The translations under genes and the position numbers were made by a program. From the NCBI GenBank assembly GCA_973895155.1, contig OZ316892.1, positions 25,172,001 to 25,236,000 on the forward strand: 64,000 nucleotides of DNA, read 5' to 3'. Below the pieces are notes generated by a model. It was given only the letters and a program-made list of their open reading frames with translations, was not told the DNA's origin and ran no database searches. The stretch is from Marsupella aquatica (lineage: Eukaryota; Marchantiophyta). Shown in pieces: positions 47,606 to 60,400 of the stretch (position 1 is its first letter; every line of letters starts with the position of its first letter).

Positions 47606-50600
47606 TCACTTTTGCCGTTTGTAGATCTTGGCTAAGAAAGCCTTGTAAACAGCCTGCGACAGCACAAAATGTGCACCAAATTACGATTTTGTTGGTCATA
47701 TTTTTGGCCAATTGGAAGCTAGATCAAACATCTGTCATTGAATTGGGTTCCAAGAGCGAGAGGAGAAACTTCAGGCTTACTTGCAAGGCAACATTCTCCT
47801 GCTCGTTGATTTTTGAGATAAGATTCTCGTAGGTATCTTGTTCATACTTCTCGAACAGGGCCTGCAAGACGGTTCCCACTACCCATGAGATGAAACAGTC
47901 CAGGCTCCCTCTTCCAATGAATTACAGAAATCTTCATTTTCCCAAGGAAACGCCATATTCTCATTAAATGTTAGGGCAGTGGACTAAAAGATAGAGCAGT
48001 AGACTGAGATTCTACAGAAAACAACAGCTGGAAGTGATCGTAAGTCTTACCTACAGCGACATTCTCAAGACAAAGAAGCCACACCTTTAAATGACATTTT
48101 CCTTCCTAGTACATCTGTGTGATCTTCAGTTATATATCCATTTAGTTTCAAGCTATCTTCACCGGACAGTAAACACCACATCATACCTCAAAGTTATCAA
48201 GGGAAGCTACTAGCTAAGGTGGACTACAAAGAATTAGAGAGCTGGCACATGATTTAACTGTCAAAAAAGATCCTGCCATCTGGAGGTCGCGAGAACAGGC
48301 TGAGGAAGTCCAATATCTGTCTCAATGGAGAGCGATATCACAGGAATATCTGAAAGTCATATGAGCCAGTCTCGATCCCACACACCCGAACCCCACACCC
48401 CCTCCGCCAAAAAAGAAACAAGCAGTGTATTTAAAGCCGTCACGCATATGAATCACCCACCTTGATATTCAATTCCTCGTAAATTTTCTTCACTTCTGCC
48501 ACCTTTGCAGGGTCCTTCTGGCCATAAATCTCCTGAAGGACAATCACCAATAAATCATCCACATATAAGCTTTTGGCCCAAAAGCAACTGATTAGATTCG
48601 TAAAGTGTCCCGGATCTGATCATCATGATACAAATAAACTACGATGTTGCAAGGATTTACAACATACTTCAAGGCGCCGCTTCTGCTCGTCGCTGGCCTT
48701 TTCAAGGGCCTTTACAACCAGCCAGGAGCACTTAGTGTCTTCAATATCAGTACCAATCTGCGATGTGCAAATCACATCATAAGCATTCCCGAAGGACCAT
48801 TTGCAAGACACTCAAAGCCAAAGATTCATTGCGGCCATTGAACTACAAATTCAGCTTCTCATGATAGGATGGTGAGTGAAGAAGGGTGGGGACGGCCAGT
48901 TTGAAAGAAGATATGCGAGAACCTTGCCAATGAACTCAGGATCTCCATAGCAGTCGAGAAAATCGTCCTAGAACAAACAGAAACCAGGTCATTTTCAGCT
49001 TGTGGTTGCTAGATTTGACAGTTGTAAGGAAGATAAGGCATTGAACCGCACCCAGCTTACTTTTTACCTTTGAGCTACTAATAAGGAAACTTTCGAAGTT
49101 AGATAAACTGGAAGTTGGAGAGAACCTGCATAAGCAAATATCACGACAAGCACAAAGAGCAAAGCAAATAGACAGTTCACCTGCACTTGGAAGTAAGTTC
49201 CCATTTGAACTAGGATATCTTCTGCGGATTCAAAGAGCTTCTGATTTTTCTCTCCAGCCATCAGAAGAGCACATGCCACCTACATATTTCGGTGGAAACG
49301 GAATGTAAGGGAAGAGCAAAACCTTCGGAAGCACACCGGAAACAAAATTCAAAGGATCTTACAAACACGAAACACAATACACTACATTTTTTCATGTGAA
49401 ACACTTATAGAGATAGAAGGGATAGTAAGCAACTTACAGGTAGATAGAAGGAATAGTAAGCAGTTTTGTATTGAACGATTTTAGTGTAACTGCACAAGGA
49501 ATTAAGGAATTTAGCTTAGGATCGAGGAAGTTCTAGCGTTCATTCAATCAGTATTTAGGATGCTAGCAGGATGCCTGGACGCATGCTTTTAAACCTGTCA
49601 ATAAGTTTTCTAGCGGTAGTGTAGACCACGACCGATTAAAGGTATCTTATAAGATCATGACAAATGGCTTCTATGTAGAACCACCTTTACCTAGCGGAAA
49701 TAAACCTCTACTACCAAATATCGAATGCACGATCACAGCCTACTCATCATACACCTCCGTAGACAGAGCAAATGGGACTGGTCTTGTAAACTCAGGTACT
49801 CACGTTGATGTGACATATTTCGAGATATCAACTTCCCCTTCTGGTGTAGTGATCAGGTCCAGCATTTGACCTACAGACGTTTGGTACTCCACCTGGGCAG
49901 AGGACAACAAACAATACTTCAGTTGTCTCACAAAACCACGAGAAGTGAAGCCCACATTGGTTGCAATCAGGGCTTCCAGGAAATATGTCACTGCACGTTA
50001 TCGCACATACATCAGAGCTCTTTCACGTCAACGGGCTAATTCGGACGACAGTCCTTATGCAACGAGAGTTGTAGAAGTGACACACAACGTACTTCGTTGA
50101 AAAGGTCCAGGAGATCAACGTAGTAAGGGAAGCCCTTGAAGTGGCGCTTGAGTATCTGAGGTAGGTGATTACGAAGCACGATCCCATCGTTCACGGCTAT
50201 GACGCCCACCTACGAGCAAAAATGGAAGAAAAGTCAAATTGATAACATCCCCTTCATCGACCAATGTTGTCGTTAAGTAATTCCTTAGATACTACTCGCA
50301 TTACCAAGTATCTGTGCTTTTGCTCAGTATGAGCTGAGCAAAAGGAAAAATAATCCCAGACCTCTAACTAGAATCAAATAGACAATGAAAGCATAGTGCT
50401 ATGAATCTTCTTCGTTCCACCGACGAGTGAAAACGACTCCACGTGCTTTCAAGTAGTCTCATTGCAGCAACACACCAAAATACAACGCACAGCAATAAAA
50501 TCCGTAGGAAAGCATGCCATCCCTAGGACAATAGAAATAACTCGTTTACCTTAGGAAGTCTGTACCAACAAGGCTGTCCACGACGTGTGACCGACTTGTC

Positions 50601-51735
50601 CATAATGTCATCCTCGACGAGAAAGTAAGCTTGTAGCTGTGCGCAAGGAGGAACATTTTCTTTTTCAGTCATTTAGTTACTGATGTCTCCACCTTCTCAA
50701 AAAGGGTCACAGCAAGCAAGAAGGTTCCTCGAGATCATGTATTGTACCTGAAATTTCTACATTCGGTAGAAATTTGAGAATCAAATGGCGTAAGGTTGTG
50801 TAACATACCCACTCAACGCACCAGCCGAGAGTGGAGGAAAGGAAGAACTCCTGCTCGGTAAGCTCGTCTTGCTTCAACAAAGCAAGACTGTCTACCACTG
50901 ACAACCCTCTGTTCAGCTTGCCTGGATGACAATCAAGACCAGCCTTGTTAGTTGTAGCCCTTAGCATTTTCTGCCGAATGGACCAAACTGGTGCCACGGT
51001 AGTTCACAAACCCTAATTGATATAAACCTATCGAGAACATGCGATGGGTAGGTACATTCAGAACGAAATATCCTCCAATGCCATCCACTCTAGCGAATGC
51101 GGCAACTTGCTTGACAGGGAGTATCTCACCTTTGGGCACATTGTAGTCGAGCATCTGTCCAAAGCAACCACAAGAAGAGAGACCGAAATCGTTGAATTAG
51201 AATTGCACTAAGATTAGCGATCCACAGGCTCGGACATAGAGCGCAGGACTCAAACGAGTAAAATTCACACGTAGGGAAATGCGGTGAGAAAATCTGTCAC
51301 CTGTTCCACCCATGCTCTTGACTCTGGGGTGTACTGAAACGTATTGGAGTCGGTGAGCAGTTCCGTTTTCAGCTGCTTGTAGACATCTAAGAACTTTCCC
51401 TTATCTGCCATTCCAATCTTGATCTTCTGGGGCGTCCCGTTGGCGGTGCCAGTAGCCTCTGCAAGGAAAAGAAAGTAGCAAATGAATTCAATGAGTACTT
51501 TCATTTGCAGCACCAGTTCATTGCCTATCAGGCATGCTACTCCAAAATCATTTCTGAGCGAGTCTTGCGGAATAGCCCAGAGCTCAAATACCCCGGTCGG
51601 CCTTCTAAAATCATTAGTCCATACGAAGCGGCAGTGTCCACATCCGAAACTCTTGATGCAAATGCAGTGGCAGCAAAGGTCTCCTTCACCAAGATGCATC
51701 AGTTTGTTACCCTTCATAATAGTCTCTCCACCCAT
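47606..51735 (-). CDS. FPPS: Farnesyl diphosphate synthase
   Basis: Condenses DMAPP/GPP with IPP to make FPP, the precursor of sterols, sesquiterpenes and prenyl groups. Fourteen coding exons: 51735-51711, 51458-51301, 51154-51130, 50921-50809, 50636-50550, 50209-50093, 49892-49804, 49489-49438, 49279-49181, 48967-48923, 48757-48668, 48532-48461, 47861-47781, 47653-47606. All have GT-AG borders and consistent phases; the sum is 366 codons plus stop. Key motifs are [20 protein letters not shown] (first Asp-rich motif), [39 protein letters not shown] (second Asp-rich motif), GKIGTDIED and the terminal KIYKRQK. The Tyr-Phe pair before the first motif is typical of FPP-length product control. The first exon adds about 20 residues before the usual Met (at 51411); starting there gives a shorter isoform. 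Exons 1 and 3 are only 25 nt. Confidence 0.95.
49411..49461. repeat. 31-bp duplication across the end of FPPS exon 8
   Basis: AGATAGAAGG(G/A)ATAGTAAGCA occurs at 49411 and 49442. The right copy is the 3' end of exon 8 (Tyr-Ser-Phe-Tyr codons); the left copy lies in the following intron, past the donor site at 49437. Whether this creates a decoy donor cannot be told from sequence alone. Confidence 0.75.
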
Positions 51736-53479
51736 CGCTGCAGAAGTAGAAGTACTTCCTTTGCTGCTGTTATCCGTGTCTCCTAGAAAACTCTTCGAGC
51801 AGAGTGTTGCACAGCGAATGGCTCTCTTTGTCGTCTTCACCAGAGTGGCCAGCGTCGACAGGCGGTTGATTCGAAGCGCTCTAAATCCTTGAATTTCGAT
51901 CTCCTGTTTCCACCTCCCATGCAGAACAGAACCGATCTAGTTCGGACAATTTGTATTGTGTGTAGATCGATGCAAAGGGAAAACACACACTGATTACTCC
52001 TCGATGAATCAGGCGGTAGATGGGACCGGAGCTTCAATCAATCTCTCGATCTTTTGCAACGATGACTTTCGATCACACCGTAGACTTACCACACCTTGGG
52101 GTAGCACACCTACAACTCTCACACCAACCAGCTGGGACGTTGAATTCACACTCAACACAATAATGTTTGCAGAATTGCTCTTCTGTAGTGAGGTGCCGAA
52201 CACTATTTGTGATGAGTTTGATTTGAAGCTACGAATTTAATTCTCTTTCGTCTCTTTCGACTGTCTATCTTAAGATTCTCGAATTCCAATCGGACCTACT
52301 TCCATGGAAACTGCCAATGTACTCCACGCCAGACAATAAAGGGTCAATCATGATGACAAAGATGGTTGACTGGAGCATCATTCCCTATTAATCTGGTGGG
52401 GGACCAGATATTCTCTGCTAGTTCTATAGAAATAAGCACTCATTTTTGTCTTTCACATGAGTGAAAAATAAAGCCAGGATGGACCCAGGGGTTGGTTGTG
52501 AAACCCAGATGGATCAGTAAAGCTTGGATGGACTGGTTCAGACCCTCTAAATAAACTTGGGTGGCACTTTTTATGGCTTTGACTGAAATTTGACTTGTAA
52601 ACTGGCTCCTTACAGTTTGCAATTGGTTTTATTTAGTTCACCTGGTGGTAAGTTACTCTTCATGTCCATACACGGGTGACCTTCACAAAACTGAAGAGTC
52701 CCTTCCCAATGGTGGTAGTTTGCTGGTCATGCCGGAACTACTCAGAGAGTTTTTCACAAAAGCACAGCATCTGTTGGCAGTTAGTTTGTAGTATTTTATC
52801 ATATTTGTGCTCCTTGGAAAAGGATTATGTGATCTCATAAAAATTCCATACTTTGAGAAAAAATTTCATACTTTGAGAGATTATAGATTGTACATTAGAG
52901 AACATGCTCTTGAGATTAAACAGAGGTCCAAAAGTAGTCCAAATAAATGCACAAGTTTGCCAAAAACCAATGGTCTAGAGCTCATCCTTCCTAAAGCAGT
53001 AGGTCACTCCTCAGCAAATTAAGTGAAACATCCTTCCAAAAGCAGTAAGTCACTTTTTCCCCATGTAAATTGAGTGATGACTTTAGGCAGTTAATGGGGA
53101 TGGGAAGTACAAAAGCAATCGGTCACATCGGGCATAATATTCCACCAGTGGGGAACCAGTCAGTTGTAGGTGCACTTCCATCCATTTGATGAGACATGAG
53201 TTCACATATTACTTGGTATATTTTATTTAGTTTATTTAACACCAAACCACAACGCTATAATGATGGTGAACCGTCAATCTCTACCCCTCTTTGCAGGGAT
53301 TTTATTTTATCAAGGAGTCATCAAGTGACCTTTGATATTTTGTGCCGACGAGCCTCATGTCAATGAAAAAACCATCATGATGTCATCATTTTAACATACA
53401 TAATAATATATCAGTCTCCTTTCCATGGGAATACTTCTTTCTATGCACATAAAGTTTTGGTGGGGCCCTAGAGTCATAG
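51736..53479. other. FPPS upstream region and gene-free stretch
   Basis: Just upstream of the FPPS start, a minus-strand frame continues without an ATG until a TAG near 51934. It would encode a basic, Ser-rich presequence if a non-ATG start or an unseen exon existed; I treat it as 5' leader. From about 52270 leftover sequence is A+T-rich with no recognised exon. Confidence 0.45.
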
Positions 53480-53500
53480 TCTAGAGGCTTCACTCTAGAA
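53480..53500. repeat. Isolated copy of the TCTAGAGGCTTCACTCTAGA motif
   Basis: Same 20-base word as in the cluster at 43880-44200, almost 10 kb away, again followed by another TCTAGA within 10 bases. This shows the motif belongs to a dispersed family. Confidence 0.8.
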
Positions 53501-53828
53501 GTCTAGACCCAAAACTCAGTTTCTTTGTGCGCTTTTACTTTAGATAAACATTTGAAAGTGCAGAATGTTAGATATTGGGTGCATGCAAAGAGAACCATTA
53601 GATCTGAATTTATCCTAATATGAGGGAACAATCTGGTCTAGTTAGCCCATCCTCAAACACAATTAGTTATTTCATCCTGTAGTAGAGTTGAATTAAAAAG
53701 TAATTGTCATTAAATTAATAATAAAAGAATAAATTGGGAAACCCTGTGGCTAGTAATGCACCTCAAAGATACACAAGGGTTGTGCTGGTAGTTGGTGGCA
53801 CATAGTTTAGAGCTGCAATCTGCTTGTG

Positions 53829-54101
53829 CATATGGAAATCAAGATGCACCTTTTGTAATGTAACACTTACATTTCCTTCCCCATTGTTATAGCATGTTCA
53901 TCTTGGAACATGCTTCAGTTTTTGTTTTGTAGTGATCCATAAATTACTTTCTACAGTATCTGCATATGGAAAATCAAGATGCACCTTTTGTAATGGAACA
54001 CTTAGTTACATTTCCGTCACCTTTGTAGAGCATGTTCATCCCGGGGTTCATCCTGAACATGCTTCAGTTTTTGTTTTGTAGTGATCCATAAATTACTTTT
54101 A
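53829..54101. repeat. Tandem duplication, about 2 x 134 bp
   Basis: CATATGGAAA(A)TCAAGATGCAC starts at 53829 and 53963. Both copies contain AGCATGTTCATC, GAACATGCTTCAGTTTTTG and TAGTGATCCATAAATTACTT. The second copy has a small insertion around the AACATG inverted words. Confidence 0.88.
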
Positions 54102-54266
54102 CATTGTCCTATGCATTGAAGAGGTTGTTAGTGAAAAAGATAATGAAAAGTATAGAAGTAGAAATGTGACCAGTAGAAATTTAAATTAATATTTAGTTAC
54201 AATGTATCCAATTTGTGTAGTACAATGTATGAAGTATTAAAATATAATCTATGTATGTACCATACT

Positions 54267-54610
54267 TGTTGAGCATAGACAACATTCACAACGGCAAGCC
54301 CATGCACCATCCAACGCACAATAGTCGACACAGAGAGATACGTGGTTCACCTCCACATGAGGCTACGTCCACGGGAACACACAAGAGCTTTACTGCACTC
54401 TAGGCCGACCGGCCATACCAAGCATCCACAGCACAAGCTCTCCCTATCTCTCAACTAGCTCCGTAACAATGAGCCTAAGTTCCACCAGGGTCTGGCATCA
54501 GCCCTGGCTATATACACAACAGCACTACCGCTAACATTAGCTAAGTCCTAACCCAAGTTAGACTAACTGTGGTTAGCTCATGAGTCACAAGACTAGAGCA
54601 ATATCTAACA
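54267..54610. mobile_element. Solo LTR of a Copia-type retrotransposon
   Basis: A 344-bp element starting TGTTG and ending TAACA (TG...CA ends), flanked by a perfect 5-bp target duplication ATACT at 54262-54266 and 54611-54615. Read on the minus strand it starts TGTTAGATATTG, carries a TATATA-type box (GTGTATATAGCC), and in its 3' half has GGTGAACCACGTATCTCTCTG, closely like the R/U5 region of plant Ty1/Copia LTRs. There is no internal coding sequence, so the remainder was lost by recombination between LTRs. Orientation is probably minus. Confidence 0.88.
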
Positions 54611-54615
54611 ATACT

Positions 54616-56398
54616 ATCGCCATATGAATCTGGGCTTAAAAGGTAAAATTCCCAAAACAAAAATCTGTTTCTAAATATTTTGATTGGTGAGCCAAAGAGT
54701 GAGCAAAGTCAATAAACTTGGAGTGAAAGCAAATTCAATAGACTTGGAGTTAAAAAGGAGGGAACATCTGTGTCCATCTGGGTCGTCACAGCAAACGTCT
54801 GTGTCCATCCCGGGTTCTTGTTCTATATATTGAAAGTTTAATTAAAATTAAAATTGACTAGTTGTTTATGAATTCTAACTGTTTTTTCATCATGGGCAGT
54901 GCAGACAAGGGCCAGGCAGGTGAGATGGGAGTATATGGGTGGATATGATAGTGCCAAAAAATCAATTTTTGATGAAAGGCCAAGATTGTCTCCCCCCTTT
55001 TTCAGAGCCTTTTTCACATATCTTAATAAGAAGATCCCACTTTGTGGTGGGATCATGCATTATAGTCCTTGATAATATATGCTTAGCATTTGGGTTTGCT
55101 TATGACCATTTGGAAGAGAGACACAATAATTGGATGCATTACTTGATTGTGTCTGGTCTCATGAGCTTCTATAGGTTAATTCAACTACACCTCTTGTGAA
55201 GTTTTGTGTATATGTCAAAATGGTAACATTTGGATTATTTAAGGTTATTTCAATGATTTTTATTGAAATCTTGTGCATGTGACAGAACAGTACTCCAAAA
55301 TGATACAGTTGGGCATGACATTTGGGAAGACACCAGTGTTCTCCTAGTATTTTGGGCTGGTAGCTGCTGTTGCATCCGCCTGTTGGATTTCTTCATGAGG
55401 GGCAGCTACCTAATGGAACCGTCACTTGGGAGAGGTACATGGTGGCTCCTAGCATCTCCAAATGTTACAATGTCCCAAAAAAACGATATCTTACTCATAG
55501 TTTGCAATGGAAAGCTACTTTGAAAGCCCATTGTCTAAAGTGAACCTCTAGACCATAACTTCTAATTAAAGCATAATTGAAAGTGAGGGTCAAGATAGAA
55601 CGAGAGAGGGAGAGATGAAATGGAAATAAACACTAGACTAACTGAAGGCATAATTGTGCAGACAAAAGGCAGAGATGGGGGAAATATGAGAAAGAAATCA
55701 AGACTGTTCTTGGTTTCAAGGTACTTTTTGTTCCCCACTTCTATTTCCATTCAAGGAACATGTAGTCAGGCTAGGATCCCAAAAATACTATAAACTCTTT
55801 CTTACACATGATTTTATTGTATGTGAAATGAGTATAGATGATGGGTTACCCATAGTACTTCATATTGGAACTAGTGGTCTAAATTCCCCTTTAAAAACTA
55901 CCCTAATGGGACATGACATTCATAAATCAGTTTTTGCATCAAAATTCTAAGAATATTTCTAAAATATGCATTGTACATTTTTTCCAAATCTCACAAACAT
56001 TAAAACTATCAGTAAACTCGGTTAACCAGAGATGGCTGGTACATTTTCAGGTCAAAATCATGCACCAAAAGAAGTGTGAGCTTCATTGTTTTCACTTGAT
56101 GAAAACTCCTGGAAGTTTATGCAAAGCTAAATGGGTGCATTGAAAGTTTCAATTACTTTTCAATAATATGACATTGGTGAATTAACTGAGGTCAAATAGT
56201 TGTTTAGAATGCATCTCATACCTCTGCGCGCTCAGTCCTTTTCACCATTTGAGCCTAAAGTGACTCATTATTATTTGAGATCAAAATATCTTAGTCTAGT
56301 TTGTAGTCAATATTTTTCATGTCTTGTTGAAGTGGCCACCCAAAATATCTGAAATGAGACAAAGGTTACCACTTCTTGCAAAATTGTGTGTAAGAAGA
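54616..56398. other. Gene-free stretch
   Basis: A+T-rich sequence without recognised exons, RNA genes or intact elements. The longest open frame is under 90 codons and lacks motifs. Confidence 0.45.
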
Positions 56399-56780
56399 AC
56401 ATGTGACACTTTTTGACAGGTGGTTGTAATTAGTATGATACACTTTTAGTGTCACACCCATTACTTACTGGCAATGTCTAAAACTTTATGTCCACATAAA
56501 TTTGATTGTGTGAGTAAATAGTGCAAAAAGAGTGTAACTCGCTCTTTGTTAGAGTTTAGGCTACTGCGTTCTCTTTTAAAAGTTATGAGAAGTGTTTTTT
56601 ATTGCCTTGAAACCTAAAGCTGACCCATCCATTTAGAGGATAAACAAAATGTCCACAGAAACTAGATTGTGTGAGTAAATAGTGCAAAGAGTATAACTCG
56701 CTCTTTGTTAGCGTTGAGGCTACCGTAGTACCCTTTTAAAAGTTATGAGAACTGTTTTTAATTGTCTTCAAACCAAAAGC
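56399..56780. repeat. Dispersed GTGTGACAC-family copy with a 161-bp internal duplication
   Basis: The first part (56399-56570) resembles 4631-4790: TGTGACACT-TTTGAC, a T-G-TAATTAGT word, TTTAGTGTCACAC, then GTGTGAG-TAAATA-TG-AAA and GTAACTCGCTCT versus GTAGCTCT. The part from TGTCCACA(T/G)AA is then repeated about 161 bp later (GATTGTGTGAGTAAATAGTG at 56504 and 56665). No coding content. Confidence 0.65.
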
Positions 56781-57410
56781 TGACAAGGATATATAGACAT
56801 CAACTCCAGAGCAGAACCCAAGGATCCGACAGGGACCCAGACCAAGAGGGAGAGAGGGTGGCACGAGGGCCCAAAAGCAAAACACACACACACACTACCC
56901 CCCACAACCCTTGCATGTGGAGTGATTGAACCTTAAACCTCTCACATCTAGGCTCATCCCTTGAGTTGCCAACTCAAAATTGTTTGTCCAAAGTTGCACA
57001 TGACTCAAATTTTAGATAATTAAGTATTTCAGTTTTTAAGTACTTTGCCACTAATGATGTTCTAATTGACAATACTGCTACTGTTTTTTTTTGTATTAGT
57101 ATAATTACTTTTTCATATTTATAAAAATAACATTGGTTCATACATGGATCATAAGTTTACCAAGACAAAAGGGGAACTATATATGGAAAGGGTGACATTT
57201 TTATAAATACAAAAAACACTGACAATACTGTAAATTCAATCATCTTTAGTGACAATCTATTAAGTATTTATTGCCTCATCGTCATAGTGTATGACAGAGA
57301 ACAAGAGGAGACGACAAACTCCACAATTGGCAAACAAAAGAATACTTGGGTAGAGAAGAGAAAGGAGTCAACCATAAGACAAAAGGATGAACTCTGTTAG
57401 TGCTGTATTA

Positions 57411-60400
57411 GTATATATATCAAAGTGCCAAAAAGCACAAACACCAAACCGAGAGATAGGGTCTCAAACTAAGGCAAAGCTCGAGGCAAAGTAACCCAAT
57501 AAAGGGCAAGAAACAGAAGAGGGGAGGGCCCCAAGAAGAACCAAGAGGCCAAACAAGGCAAGAAGTCCCCTCACACAACCAAAGATCCACAACAAAAACC
57601 AAGAACCCCCAATGGAGCAAGGAAGACTAAAACCCTACTGAGCAGAGAACTGAAAAGCTTGGTTAGTAGAGCTCCGGAGTAAACCACATAGGAGGGTCAC
57701 GAAGTGGAATCTGTCTAGAGGCCCTAAAACGTAGGGGGAAAAGGCCTCCGCTCAATACAATAAACCGCACATGCCCCGAGGAACTGGTCTAAGGTGGGGT
57801 GGAAAGCACCAAAAATCTCTAGAGCAAAAGGGTAGAAAAGATCTCCAGGATAGCGAACAACATATGCTTCCTCCTTAAGTTGGGCAGCCTTGGCAGCGCG
57901 TAGCCAGGCACATGAGCAGCCACTGCCACATGGCTCCCCCCAGTTGGATCAGCAATAGCCACATCACCAAGAGCAGGAACACCTGCCCTAGAGAAGACCA
58001 GATCAGCCCTCCTTCTGTTTGGAACACCATCACGGGGGCCGGGGGAGCACATGCCGTTGCTCCATGGCCACATGGTACCCCAAGTCTCGGGTGATGGCCG
58101 CCATCACGTCCCAACTATCGTCATGTATAGCAGTCCGCTCGTTCTCACCTGAGGATTTGAACTCCAAAAGGATCCAGTGACGCGCCACACACACAGGTGG
58201 GTTTGCCAAGGAGGCAGGGGTGAGGAAGTCCCAAACAAAGGCGCAGAGATGTGGTAAAGAGAAAGGAGCTCAATCAAAATGGGGCCCACAAGGGACTAGC
58301 AGAAAGCCAAGCACCAGAGCCGGTGCTCGCATAAGATAACAAGCAAGCCCGGACCGAGTCAGAAGGTGCGTTGAAGAGCATGCTAGAAAGGGTATGACGA
58401 TGCATGCGGTTGGAAATCACCTGCTGGACACAATCTGGGCTGTCCATGACTCACCACCTCCATGAAAACGGGGCAACGGCTTGCACAACCTCGGGAAAAA
58501 GTGTGCGGGCCTGGCAAAGGGAAACCTGGAAGGGAAGGACCCCATCCTCAACACCCATGACGTGATCAAAGAGGATGGGCTGAAGATGCATAATGAAGTG
58601 AGATGCGAGGGACATAGCCAACTGTGCCCAACTACCCAAGAAAGCGCAAGGGGCAATGGAAACAACTAAGTAAAGAGATCCCCATGCCACCACCAGATGG
58701 AGGCAGGGTGGCCTGCCTAGCAGCAAAAGAACCTTCCTCTCCGTCAAGGGCTCCCGGTCCAATAAGGTGTCCAAAGGTCCCCATCATAGTGGTGTCAAAA
58801 GATGAGAGCAAGGATAAAAATAAGGGAGTGGGCGGGACCGTCCAAAGAAGGTACAAAGGGCGCTGGACAAAGCACTGGACCAAAATCAAGAAGGCAATCT
58901 GAACGTCCCCAAGGGCCACCAACTGATCAATATGAAGAACATCCTGGGTTGATGCAGCCTGAAAAAACCCACGAACAAAAGCCACCTCCCCAAATGGACC
59001 CCCAAGACCCGGATGCCCTCCGCACGGACAGGGATCCCCGGGGGAGGGGAGAAAGAATCAAGGAGTCAAAGCGAAGACTAGAACCAGCACTTCTGCGGTT
59101 GGACCAAAAGGCCAAGGAGAGCCAACTGGTCAACAAAGTGGTAATAGGCATCCCCCAAATCTGAAGTAGGCCCCACAAGGTGAGTATCATCAGCGATGGA
59201 CGGAAACATACAACCGGGAAAGGCGGCCAAGGAGGCTGAAAGTGCACAAAAGTGTGTCATGGCAAACAAAGCCCCACCAATAGGATCCCCTTGACGTGTA
59301 CTAGTCTCAGATAGAATAGTCATGTAGGACCCTAGACTGAGGCGGTCGGGGTAGAACAATAAGGCTGGGGTCCCATAGAAGGCCCAAACAAACAGATGAG
59401 GGATACTCCACTTGCATCCCGCAACTCCTCAAATATAGCACGCTTGGAGACAGTGTTGAATGCATTGGCCACGTCCACCTGAATGACCGCCCAATCTGGG
59501 TTGAGGTCCACAATAGAGCGGAGGCCATGCACCACACTCTTAGAGCCCCCTGGGGTGGCCACCCCAAATGATGAGGAGAAAGATGAGATGCCAGCAGAGA
59601 CCGGGTTTGAAGGCAAACACAACAACTGACCATATGGCAAAGAACCTCCCCAATGGCAAGGGGCGGAACCCCATCCGACTCCTTGGCCATGGCCAACAAC
59701 CGACTAGCCCCCAAAAGACAAGCCGCAAATCTGACCACCAATAACATGAGCACAAACCTGAAAAAACTATGAGGACCCAGACGCAGAGTCATCCAATAGG
59801 AAACAGTCCCGTAAGTGCTCAAACATCATCCTAGAGAGGCCCCTAGCTGAAAGGCATGGCAGATGAAGGAAAACTGAAGTGAAGACCTTCCGGGATAAGG
59901 AAAACTCAACTCCGGTACAAAACCCCCAACAAAGGTAGGGACCTCAACGGACGCTGGGGGATGAAGGGAGTGTAGAGCAACAATGGTCTCCTCGCAAGAA
60001 GGGGCAGGCGAGAGGGGAGCCAAAGAGTGCGCAGCCCACAAGAACTCACCAGCCTGTCCCAACATGAGGCACTGACAAAGACGATGCGGAACCAGAGGAA
60101 CCTGGGGCACCATAGGGGAAGCCGCCAAATGGGATGCAATAGCCATCACCCAAAGATAAAACTCCTCCTGAAGTTGAACCAATCACCCGAGGAAGCGCTA
60201 AAGACAAGCGTGGGTCTCCCGGTGGCCAGCGGGGCCACCACGAGGGGGGAGAGCCAACACCCAATGAGGGAGCAAAAGTAACTGGGACTAGGCAACAGTG
60301 TTAGAGGGATCATGGCCAAGTGGTCCAAAGGAAGGCAAAAGGCATGCAAAATCGCAAACGGACAAGACAAAAACACCCAGAGAACCACACGGCTTACACC

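Noticed and set aside
51736-51892. Transit-peptide exon beginning with a basic Ser-rich frame upstream of FPPS
   Set aside because: No ATG in that frame before a TAG near 51934; kept as 5' leader until transcript data show otherwise.
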